DNA of 64,000 nt from positions 81,988 to 145,987 of the forward strand of contig NZ_JBHMIM010000008.1 of assembly GCF_048060115.1 (NCBI RefSeq), given 5' to 3'. Below, piece by piece: positions 35,445-42,891 of this stretch. The translations under genes and the position numbers were made by a program. The notes beneath the pieces were generated by a model. It did no database searches. It was not told the origin of the DNA and was given only the letters and a program-made list of their open reading frames with translations. Numbering within the stretch: the first letter of the stretch is position 1; every line of letters starts with the position of its first letter. This DNA comes from Micromonospora_E sp048060115. Lineage in GTDB: Bacteria; Actinomycetota; Actinomycetes; Mycobacteriales; Micromonosporaceae.

Positions 35445-36683
35445 ATGGACATCAACCGCCCACCGGGTCCGCGCGGGCGCTGGCTCACCGGCAACATCCG
35501 GGCGTACGAGGCCGACCGGATCGGCTTCCTCCGTCGCTGCCACGACGAGTACGGCGACGTGTTCTCGTTCGACGATCGCACCGTGTGCGTCAGCGACCCG
35601 GTCCTCGCCCACGACGTGCTCACCCGCACCGACGGCGACTTCCTCACCGAGCTCGCGCCCTTCGACAGCCAGCCCGAACTGGACCGGGCCGCCACCGCGG
35701 CGAAGGCATGGGCACCGGCCCGCCGTGCCGCCTGGACCGGGCTCAACCGGCAGGCGGCGGCCGCCACCGACGCTCGTACCGCCGAACTGCTCGACCAGGT
35801 CCTCGACGCCACCGCCGGCCGCGACGTCGAGGTGCTCGCCGTCATGCGCACCTTCGCCGCCCGTACGATCGCCGACCACTGCTTCGGTGTCGACGCCGAC
35901 AGCGTCCCGCAGGCACTGGCCGCCACCGTGGACACCACCGCGCCGTTCGAAACCGCCTCGTACACGCCGCCGGCCTGGTTTCCGCTGCCCCGGCGTCGGC
36001 GGTTCCTGCGCGCCCACCGACAGTTCAGCGACACCCTGACCAGGATCGTCACCCGCCGCCGGGCCGCCGGCGACCGCGGACAACCGACAGACCTGCTCGA
36101 CGTGCTACTCGCCGCCGATCCGGCACTGCCCGACCGTACGGTGCTCTCGACGCTGCGCACCGTGCTGATCGGCGGGTACGGCGTGCCCGCCGCCGCGCTC
36201 GCCTCCATCGTCCGGGAACTGGCGCGGCGGCCAGGGCTCGTCGACGAGTTGCGCGCCGACACTGCCGGCACCCTCGCCGGGGCGGTCGTCGACGAGGTGC
36301 TGCGCCTGCACCCGCCGGCCTGGCTGATGACCCGCACCGCCCGCAGGGCCACGACGGTCGGACCGTGGTCGGTACGCCCCGGCGACGAGGTGCTGCTCAA
36401 CGCGTACCTGATCCACCGGGATCCGCGGTGGTGGCCGCGACCCGACGAGTTCGACCCCGGCCGGTGGCTGGCGGGCCGGCCGGCACCGGCCGCGGCGTAC
36501 CTGCCGTTCGGCGCCGGGCCGCGGGTCTGCCTCGGGACGATGCTGACCAGGCGCCAGCTCACGGTGGTCACCACGCGGCTGGCCCGACGGTTCACCATCA
36601 CCTCGCCGAACGCCGGGTCGGCCGAGCCGGCGTTCACCGGCCGACTGGCCCCGGTCGGTCTGCTGGCCCGGTTCGACCCCTGA
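35445..36683 (+). CDS. Cytochrome P450, probable RiPP-crosslinking enzyme
   Basis: 412 residues from ATG 35445. The heme-binding loop FGAGPRVCLG places the axial thiolate at Cys362. The K-helix motif is E284-V-L-R287, and the PERF-like region reads RWWPRPDEFDPGRW. The I-helix segment normally reading [A/G]Gx[D/E]T is G243-G-Y-G-V-P248. Both the acidic residue and the threonine used for oxygen activation are therefore missing (Gly246, Val247, followed by Pro248). Such loss is seen in P450s doing atypical chemistry, including phenol or indole coupling. No redox partner, methyltransferase or transporter gene adjoins it. Its tight spacing after the 29-residue aromatic peptide suggests that it modifies that peptide. 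A conventional small-molecule oxidase remains possible. Confidence 0.85.
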   Translation: MDINRPPGPRGRWLTGNIRAYEADRIGFLRRCHDEYGDVFSFDDRTVCVSDPVLAHDVLTRTDGDFLTELAPFDSQPELDRAATAAKAWAPARRAAWTGLNRQAAAATDARTAELLDQVLDATAGRDVEVLAVMRTFAARTIADHCFGVDADSVPQALAATVDTTAPFETASYTPPAWFPLPRRRRFLRAHRQFSDTLTRIVTRRRAAGDRGQPTDLLDVLLAADPALPDRTVLSTLRTVLIGGYGVPAAALASIVRELARRPGLVDELRADTAGTLAGAVVDEVLRLHPPAWLMTRTARRATTVGPWSVRPGDEVLLNAYLIHRDPRWWPRPDEFDPGRWLAGRPAPAAAYLPFGAGPRVCLGTMLTRRQLTVVTTRLARRFTITSPNAGSAEPAFTGRLAPVGLLARFDP

Positions 36684-36982
36684 CCGGCCACGTCCCCAGG
36701 ACAGCCGGCACGCCGCCCGCGCCGCCGACCTGCGATCGGAGTCGGAGGCGGCGGCCACCGACGGAGTCACCCCCGCACGCAACTGCTCGGCGACGACCTA
36801 CCCGGACTGGCCCGCCGAATGGGCGCTACGCGAGCCAGCCCCGCAGGCCCTGGTCACCGTCTCCTGACCTGCCGGACGGCTATGCCAGTCATCACACCGC
36901 GCCACCGGTGACGGGGTAGCGTCGGCCGAAGGGTGCCACCATGCCTGGCGTACACCCAGGTCACGGACGCCCAGGAGGAGAC
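36684..36982. other. Intergenic region before glutamate dehydrogenase; no gene supported
   Basis: 299 bases with high GC throughout. Several frames are open, but none has a ribosome site or recognisable domain; a stretch around 36780-36870 looks like degraded coding sequence. It must contain the terminator of the P450 gene and the promoter of glutamate dehydrogenase, neither of which I can place with confidence. Confidence 0.35.
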
Positions 36983-38326
36983 ATGCCGGCGCGGGACAAG
37001 ATCGAGTCGATCTACACCTCGGTCGTCCAACGGAACCCGGGTGAGAGCGAGTTCCACCAGGCCGTGCGCGAGGTGCTCGACAGCATCACGCCGGCCCTGG
37101 ACAGACACGCCGAGTACGCCGAAGCCAAGATCATCGAGCGGATCTGTGAGCCCGAACGGCAGATCATCTTCCGGGTCCCGTGGGAGGACGACCACGGCGA
37201 GGTGCACATCAACCGCGGCTTCCGGGTCGAGTTCAACAGTGCCCTCGGCCCGTACAAAGGTGGGTTGCGGTTTCACCCGTCGGTCTACCTCGGGATCGTC
37301 AAGTTCCTCGGCTTCGAACAGCTGTTCAAGAACGCGTTGACCGGCATGCCGATCGGCGGCGGGAAGGGCGGCTCGGACTTCGACCCGCGGGGCCGATCCG
37401 ACCGCGAGGTGATGCGGTTCTGCCAGTCGTTCATGACCGAGCTGTACCGGCACATCGGCGAACACACCGACGTGCCGGCCGGCGACACCGGCGTCGGCGC
37501 CCGGGAGATCGGCTACCTGTTCGGCCAGTACAAGCGGATCACCAACCGGTACGAATCCGGGGTGTTGACCGGCAAAGGGCTCAGCTACGGCGGCGCACAG
37601 GTACGCCGCGAAGCGACCGGCTACGGCGTCGTCTTCTTCGCCGAGGAGATCCTTCGCACCACCGATGACAGCCTCGACGGCAAACGCGTGGTGGTCTCCG
37701 GCTCCGGCAACGTCGCCATCTACGCCATCGAGAAGGTGCACCAACTCGGCGGCACCGTCGTCGCCTGCTCCGACTCCGCCGGCTACGTCCACGACGACAA
37801 AGGCATCGACGTGGAGCTGGTCAAACAGATCAAGGAGGTCCGTCGGGGGCGGATCAGTGAGTACGTCGATGCCCGCCCGCACGCCAGCTTCGTCGCCGAC
37901 CACAGAGTGTGGGAAGTGCCCGGCCAGGTGGCCATCCCCTGCGCGACGCAGAACGAAATCAGCGCCGCCGACGCCGTCACCCTGGCCGCTGGCGGCTGCA
38001 CCCTGGTCGTGGAAGGGGCCAACATGCCCACCACCCCGCAGGCCGTGCGGGTCTTCGCCGAAGCCGGCGTACGGTTCGCCCCCGGCAAGGCGGCAAACGC
38101 CGGCGGGGTAGCCGCCAGCGCCTTGGAGATGCAGCAGAACGCCAGCCGTGACTCGTGGACGTTCACCCACTCGCAGGATCGGCTACGGGAGATCATGCAG
38201 GACATCCACGCACGCTGCCACGACACCGCCGAGGAGTACGGCATGCCCGGCGACTACATCGCCGGCGCCAACATCGCCGGATTCCGCCAGGTCGCCGAGG
38301 CGATGCTCGCCCACGGCCTGATCTGA
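36983..38326 (+). CDS. gdhA: NADP-type glutamate dehydrogenase
   Basis: 447 residues, the normal length for hexameric bacterial GDH. ATG 36983 follows AGGAGGAG. Substrate and catalytic motifs are in place: RVEFNSALGPYKGGLRFHPS (glutamate-binding Lys), GMPIGGGKGGSDFDP (catalytic Lys), GVGAREIGYLFGQYKRI, then the dinucleotide-binding region VVSGSGNVAIYAIEKV and ANAGGVAASALEMQQNASR. It makes glutamate from 2-oxoglutarate and ammonium with NADPH. It is monocistronic, with its own terminator, and would assimilate ammonium released by purine breakdown. Confidence 0.95.
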   Translation: MPARDKIESIYTSVVQRNPGESEFHQAVREVLDSITPALDRHAEYAEAKIIERICEPERQIIFRVPWEDDHGEVHINRGFRVEFNSALGPYKGGLRFHPSVYLGIVKFLGFEQLFKNALTGMPIGGGKGGSDFDPRGRSDREVMRFCQSFMTELYRHIGEHTDVPAGDTGVGAREIGYLFGQYKRITNRYESGVLTGKGLSYGGAQVRREATGYGVVFFAEEILRTTDDSLDGKRVVVSGSGNVAIYAIEKVHQLGGTVVACSDSAGYVHDDKGIDVELVKQIKEVRRGRISEYVDARPHASFVADHRVWEVPGQVAIPCATQNEISAADAVTLAAGGCTLVVEGANMPTTPQAVRVFAEAGVRFAPGKAANAGGVAASALEMQQNASRDSWTFTHSQDRLREIMQDIHARCHDTAEEYGMPGDYIAGANIAGFRQVAEAMLAHGLI

Positions 38327-38346
38327 TCACCGATCGTCGCTGGGGA

Positions 38347-38366
38347 CGACAGGGGTGACCCTGTCG
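38347..38366 (+). terminator. Hairpin terminator after glutamate dehydrogenase
   Basis: A perfect 8-bp stem, CGACAGGG (38347-38354) and CCCTGTCG (38359-38366), with a GTGA tetraloop, 20 bases after the gdhA stop. Confidence 0.6.
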
Positions 38367-38551
38367 CTCTCGGGCATCCAGGCCCACACCACCGCCGACC
38401 TGCTCACCGGCGTACGCCACCCGACGCACGCCGACGAGGTCCTCAGAGACCGCGGCGTACGCGGGCCCACCCACGTTGCGTAACTCTGCTACAACAGGCT
38501 GGATGTGTGCGACTTCGTGACCTGATACTGACGATCGAGCGGGGATTCGTG

Positions 38552-39049
38552 ATGTCCAACCCGACCGAGCCCGGGTGGCGGCCGGAGTACACCGGGGACA
38601 GCAGCCCAGGCGATGTCGGCGCCGGCAAACGGCTGGGCGCCCACCTCTACTACCTGTACCGGGCCGGGCGCAACGAACTACCCGAGGTCGCCGCCGTCTA
38701 CGCCCAGCTCACCACCCAGATCCACGCAGTTGCGGGCGAGCTGGCGACGCAGTTCGACCGCCCCGGGCTCGGCATGGAGCCGGCCCATCTACGGCTGCTG
38801 GAGCTACGCGACGAAACACACGACGTACTCCGCCAGACCTGCCTGCGGATGCAGGAGGTCGGCACCGCGCTGGTCGAGATCGCCGACAGCTACGCCGCCA
38901 CCGACGAGGAGGCCGCCACCGAGTTCAGCCGGCTGCTCGACACCTACGCCGACGACTTCACGACCTCGCCACCGTACGTGCCGGAACCACCCGGGGTGCA
39001 CGATCCCCAGACCAGGCAGTACGACGGCAACCGCCTCGGCGGCTACTGA
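38552..39049 (+). CDS. Helical hypothetical protein, first gene of WXG-like cassette
   Basis: 165 residues from ATG 38552 (GTG 38549 also possible), with GGGG 7 bases upstream. It is mostly helical (HLYYLYRAGRNELPEVAAVYAQ, LRDETHDVLRQTCLRMQEVG, ALVEIADSYAATDEEAATEF). The last segment has the ADSY-x-ATDEEA pattern seen at the end of ESX/WXG100-family secreted partners. No WXG motif is evident. Small helical proteins of this type are usually encoded next to larger WXG-containing partners, as here. Secretion through a type VII system is inferred; no secretion machinery is in the window. Confidence 0.6.
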   Translation: MSNPTEPGWRPEYTGDSSPGDVGAGKRLGAHLYYLYRAGRNELPEVAAVYAQLTTQIHAVAGELATQFDRPGLGMEPAHLRLLELRDETHDVLRQTCLRMQEVGTALVEIADSYAATDEEAATEFSRLLDTYADDFTTSPPYVPEPPGVHDPQTRQYDGNRLGGY

Positions 39050-39092
39050 GGACCTGCACACCCCGTCGACCGGGCCACAGTCAGGAGGCACG

Positions 39093-40196
39093 ATGGCCGA
39101 ACCCTCGATCACGTACGACAGACACGAACTCCGCCGGAAACTGGCCGAGATTCAGGGCTACTTCGCCGAGCTGCGCTACATCGACACCGGGCTCGCCTAC
39201 CTGGAGGGCAAGAAGTCCAGCTGGTGGCACAACACCCCGGTCGGCCCCGGCATCGCCTACGTCCAGGCGCGGTTCGGCACCACGTTCCCCTTCGAGAAGA
39301 CCTACACCGTGCCGATCGACTACCTCAACCTGCCCTGGCAGAACCCACGACAGGAAGAGATCGACGAAGTCACCGGCCACCTCCAGACGCTGGCCAAGGA
39401 AGCGACCACCTGGGCGGCCACCGAGATCGAGGCCCTCACCAGCCGGATCCAGCCCTTCACCTGGCCGGTCGGCTCGACGTACGAGAGCCAGTGCATAGAG
39501 CCGGTCCTGGGTGCCCGCATGACCCTGCACGATGAGATCAGCCACGACTTCGGCAAACTGCGCCACAGCATAGGCAACTGGGAAGGCGACGCCGCAGAAA
39601 CCTTTGCCAGCAAGTTCTACCACCCCTTCGAGCAGACCCTGCGGAGCCAGATGCAGCTGCTCCTCGCCCTGGCCGGCGGCATCGCCGCCGCGAAGGCGAT
39701 CGCCGAGTCCACCCAGCACAGCCTGATGAACGTCGTGCACTACACCGGCGAGGCGCTGCGCGAACAGCTGCAACTGAGCCAGAGTAGAGCCGAACTGGCC
39801 CGGCAGGAAGCGCTCAAGAACGTCATGGTCATCGCTGGAAGCACCGCCAGCGTCTTCGGCGGGATTCTCGCCGGCGGAGGGCTGTGGGCGATGACCATGC
39901 CGACCGTCGCCGCCGGAATCGGCGTCGCCGCGACCGCCATCCCCGACGGCGGCTGGGCAGCCTTGAACCTCCGAGGATCGACAGCAGCGGACCTACTTTC
40001 GTCCATGTCAGACGCAGTCAGCTCAGTCATTCGCAATGACCACGCTCAGCACAGAAATCTGAGCGACGACGTCGAGGCAGCTCTCACTCGGGTGAACCGA
40101 ATCCGCGACGGTAGCGACGGTGACGACAGCAGACTCATCCCAATGCGGCCCGGCATCGTATCCGGCGTAGACGGTAACGACTTCCGCCTACCCTGA
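39093..40196 (+). CDS. WXG-motif hypothetical protein, possible type VII-associated
   Basis: 367 residues. ATG 39093 follows AGGAGG. The centre holds W163-E-G165 in GNWEGDAAETFASKFYHPFE, followed by long helices, which is the layout of a WXG100-like module. A Gly/Ala-rich hydrophobic segment (about 245-290, ASVFGGILAGGGLWAM) could be membrane-inserting. The N-terminal part is soluble and not recognised. Together with the small helical protein before it and the lipoprotein after it, it forms a cassette of the kind found repeatedly in Micromonospora-type genomes. Role unknown; an effector or surface complex is possible. Confidence 0.6.
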   Translation: MAEPSITYDRHELRRKLAEIQGYFAELRYIDTGLAYLEGKKSSWWHNTPVGPGIAYVQARFGTTFPFEKTYTVPIDYLNLPWQNPRQEEIDEVTGHLQTLAKEATTWAATEIEALTSRIQPFTWPVGSTYESQCIEPVLGARMTLHDEISHDFGKLRHSIGNWEGDAAETFASKFYHPFEQTLRSQMQLLLALAGGIAAAKAIAESTQHSLMNVVHYTGEALREQLQLSQSRAELARQEALKNVMVIAGSTASVFGGILAGGGLWAMTMPTVAAGIGVAATAIPDGGWAALNLRGSTAADLLSSMSDAVSSVIRNDHAQHRNLSDDVEAALTRVNRIRDGSDGDDSRLIPMRPGIVSGVDGNDFRLP

Positions 40197-40227
40197 CCTT
40201 GCCCAGGACGGGCACTGAAGGAGCATC

Positions 40228-40914
40228 ATGCATCCGCGCACTAGCAGGCTCCGCGTCGCCATCGCTGCGGTCGCTGCGGCCATCATCACCGGCGGCTGCG
40301 GTGCCAGCGACCCGACCCCACGGCCGACTGCGGGACCACGGTACGAACAGATCCCCAAAGATATCTGCAGTAGCCTCCGACTCAGCGCCCTATTCGAAGA
40401 GTTCAACCTAAGCATACCAACCTACTATGAACCGGAGTCGGACTACCGCACCGAGCGGGATCACTGGTACGAGCTTTGCACCTTCGTTGCCCAAGGGCGA
40501 GATGGACGTCTCGCCACAGAAATCGGAGACTTCCAGCCAGACGGCGCAATAGAAGTACAGATTTACCACGATGTCACCGGGGCAGTGGAAGCGTATGACC
40601 AACACGCTAGCAACTATCTCGACTCACGTCCGGCGAACGCAGCCGGGACCACCGCCACTGATCTAACCGGGTGGTGGGGAGACAGCGGGAAATCGCTTCA
40701 GAGTGTCCGGATAGCAAATCCAGATCATGTCACGTATGACGCTGTCGCAATACCCGATATTCAGGTCATACACCTCATCCGCCATGACAACCTCGTGATA
40801 ATGGCGAATGCCGACGCGGTAGCGTCCTCGTCGGAAACCGACGAGGCGCTCGCGCTTCTCCATGATCTCACCAGCGCGTTGATCGACGAGGCTGTCTCGC
40901 ATCTCGACGGCTGA
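40228..40914 (+). CDS. Putative lipoprotein of the WXG-like cassette
   Basis: 228 residues. ATG 40228 follows AAGGAGCATC. The signal peptide ends in a lipobox, ITGGC with Cys24, predicting a lipid-anchored outer-face protein. No domain is recognised in the rest; LCTFVAQGRDG, IEVQIYHDVTGAVEAYDQHA and a C-terminal helix are visible. The gene is clearly lower in GC than its neighbours (AATA, ATAT and similar runs at 40350-40850), suggesting a different history. It probably acts with the two preceding genes at the cell surface. Confidence 0.7.
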   Translation: MHPRTSRLRVAIAAVAAAIITGGCGASDPTPRPTAGPRYEQIPKDICSSLRLSALFEEFNLSIPTYYEPESDYRTERDHWYELCTFVAQGRDGRLATEIGDFQPDGAIEVQIYHDVTGAVEAYDQHASNYLDSRPANAAGTTATDLTGWWGDSGKSLQSVRIANPDHVTYDAVAIPDIQVIHLIRHDNLVIMANADAVASSSETDEALALLHDLTSALIDEAVSHLDG

Positions 40915-40928
40915 CCGAGAAGGCACAG

Positions 40929-41957
40929 GTGAGCCACACAGGGCGGGCGCGCACGCGGCCGGGCGGCGGTCGGCGTACGGTCTCGCTGGTGAGCGAGGTC
41001 GGGGATCGTGGGAGCGCACCGGGTGTGGTCGCCGAGGCTGCCGTACCGCAGTTGCTGGCTGCGGCGCGGGCGGGTGACGGCGACGCCTTCGGCCGCCTCG
41101 TCGGGCCGCTGCGCGACGAGCTACGGGCGTACTGCTACCGGATGCTGAGCTCGGTACACGATGCGGAGGACGCGGTCCAGGACACCCTGGACCGGGCATG
41201 GCGCAGCCTGGACCGCTTCGAGGACCGCGGATCGATCCGGCCGTGGCTGTACCGGATCGCGACGAACCGGGCGCTGACCATCATCGAGCGTCGGGGCCGA
41301 CGCGAACTGCCCACCGATCTGAGCCCGCAGGGGGCGCCGCTGGTCGAGACGGCGTGGCTGGGTCCGTACCCGGATCGGTTGATGGGGTGGACGGCGCAGC
41401 TGAGCCCGGAGGCCCAGGTGATCGCCCGGGAAAGGGTCGAGTTGGCGTTCGTCGCCGCGCTGCAGCACCTGTCCGCAGTGCACCGGGCCGTCCTGCTGTT
41501 GCGCGACGTGCTCGGCTACCCCGCCAGCGAGGTCGCCGACCTGCTGGACACGACCGTCGCCGCGCTCGGCGACGCGGCCCAGCAGGAGGTGGCCCGGCGC
41601 TACCTGACCGCGTGGCAGGCCGGTGATGTCGAGACCATCGTGGCGATGCTGACCGAGGACGCCCGCTTCTCGATGCCGCCGCTGACAACCTGGTACGCGG
41701 GCCGCGACCAGATCCACGGTTTCCTGGTCGACGTGGTGCTGCGACATCGCTGGCGGTTCCTGCCGACCCAGGTGAACGGTCACCTCGCCTTCGGCACGTA
41801 CCTGTGGGACGACGACCGGGCCGCGTACGTCCCGGCAGGTTTGGACGTGCTCACGCTGCGCGGACGGCAGGTGGCCGAGGTGGTCGCCTTCCTCGATGCC
41901 GACTTCCCGACCTTCGGCCTGCCACCCCAGCTGACCGGAGACGACCCCAGGCGATGA
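40929..41957 (+). CDS. ECF sigma factor with C-terminal SnoaL-like domain and truncated region 4
   Basis: 342 residues from GTG 40929 (GAAGG upstream). Sigma region 2 is intact (AFGRLVGPLRDELRAYCYRM, AEDAVQDTLDRAWRSLDRFE, RPWLYRIATNRAL). Region 4 starts normally (LQHLSAVHRAVLLLRDVLGY, ASEVADLLDTTVAAL) but then jumps straight to GDAAQQEVARRYLTAWQAGD, the start of the SnoaL-like domain. In related SigG-type proteins the recognition helix (about VNSALQRAR) and a linker lie between. That part, roughly 35-45 residues, appears deleted in frame at about 41570-41585. Promoter recognition through region 4 should be impaired. The SnoaL-like tail (MLTEDARFSMPPLTTWYAG) is otherwise complete. It is followed by a separate SnoaL-like gene. 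Confidence 0.85.
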   Translation: MSHTGRARTRPGGGRRTVSLVSEVGDRGSAPGVVAEAAVPQLLAAARAGDGDAFGRLVGPLRDELRAYCYRMLSSVHDAEDAVQDTLDRAWRSLDRFEDRGSIRPWLYRIATNRALTIIERRGRRELPTDLSPQGAPLVETAWLGPYPDRLMGWTAQLSPEAQVIARERVELAFVAALQHLSAVHRAVLLLRDVLGYPASEVADLLDTTVAALGDAAQQEVARRYLTAWQAGDVETIVAMLTEDARFSMPPLTTWYAGRDQIHGFLVDVVLRHRWRFLPTQVNGHLAFGTYLWDDDRAAYVPAGLDVLTLRGRQVAEVVAFLDADFPTFGLPPQLTGDDPRR

Positions 41958-42018
41958 GTTCGCGGCCCGGCCGGGGTTGTAGTCCTGACGGACACCGACC
42001 GGAAGGACCGAGCCGACC

Positions 42019-42891
42019 ATGGCCACCAACGAGGAACAGATCCGTACACTGATCGAACGCTGGGCGGCGGCGGTCCAGCGCGGCGACATCACCACCGTGT
42101 TGCAGGACCACGCCGAGGACATCGTGATGTTCGACGTACCGCCACCGCAGCAGGGCGTACGCGGCATCGACGCCTACCGCGACAGCTGGCCACCGTTCTT
42201 CGAATGGCTGGCCGGCGGCGCAGTGTTCGAGATCGAATCGCTGCAGATCACCGCCGGAGACGATGTCGCCTTCGCGTACGCGCTGCTGCGCTGCGGCACT
42301 GAGGAGGGTTTCGCCGAGAATCCGGACAACCGGCTGCGGCTGACACTCGGCCTACGCAGGCAGGACGGCCGCTGGGTCGTCACCCACGAGCACCACTCCT
42401 TCCCGCTCGCCGAGACCGCCCCACAGGATCCTGCCCCGGATCAGGACGCTGCCACCGCCGAGCAGGAGCTACGCCGGCTCCACCACGACTGGTTCGCCGC
42501 CACCGCAGCGAACGACCTCGACCGCCTCATGGCCCCGATCGCCGACGACGTCGTCTCGTACGAACACGAGCAACCGTTGCGGTACATCGGCGTCGACGCC
42601 GTACGAGCGGTGTGCAAGGCCGGTCTCGACGCGGCAGGCGACGGCGTCGTCACCTGGACCGTGCCGGACCTGAAGATCGTGGTCGACGGCGATCTCGCGG
42701 TCTCCTGGGGGCTCAACCACGTCCAGTTGAAGCCGGCCGGTGCTGAGGCCTCCGAGAGCTGGTCGCGCGGCACCCGCGTCTTCCAACGCCACGGCGGCGA
42801 ATGGCGCATGGTCCACCAGCACGTCTCCTACCCCTACGACCCGGCCACTGGCAACGCCAGGACGGACCTGCACTCCTTGACGACCGCCTAG
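42019..42891 (+). CDS. Tandem SnoaL-like (NTF2-fold) protein
   Basis: 290 residues in two similar halves. MATNEEQIRTLIERWAAAVQRGDITTVL ... FAYALLRCG ... GRWVVTHEHHSFPL is echoed by LRRLHHDWFAATAANDLDRLM ... VSWGLNHVQL ... GEWRMVHQHVSYPYDP. Each is an NTF2-like SnoaL domain. Such domains bind small molecules or act as isomerases/hydrolases; no catalytic assignment is possible. Its position after the sigma factor that also carries a SnoaL domain suggests a related ligand or a regulatory partner. Its stop codon overlaps the stop of the convergent ABC transporter gene (shared CTAG). Confidence 0.8.
   Translation: MATNEEQIRTLIERWAAAVQRGDITTVLQDHAEDIVMFDVPPPQQGVRGIDAYRDSWPPFFEWLAGGAVFEIESLQITAGDDVAFAYALLRCGTEEGFAENPDNRLRLTLGLRRQDGRWVVTHEHHSFPLAETAPQDPAPDQDAATAEQELRRLHHDWFAATAANDLDRLMAPIADDVVSYEHEQPLRYIGVDAVRAVCKAGLDAAGDGVVTWTVPDLKIVVDGDLAVSWGLNHVQLKPAGAEASESWSRGTRVFQRHGGEWRMVHQHVSYPYDPATGNARTDLHSLTTA

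Noticed and set aside
36684..36982. Possible small gene between P450 and gdhA
   Set aside because: Several frames are open but none has a ribosome site or conserved-looking sequence; possibly degraded DNA.
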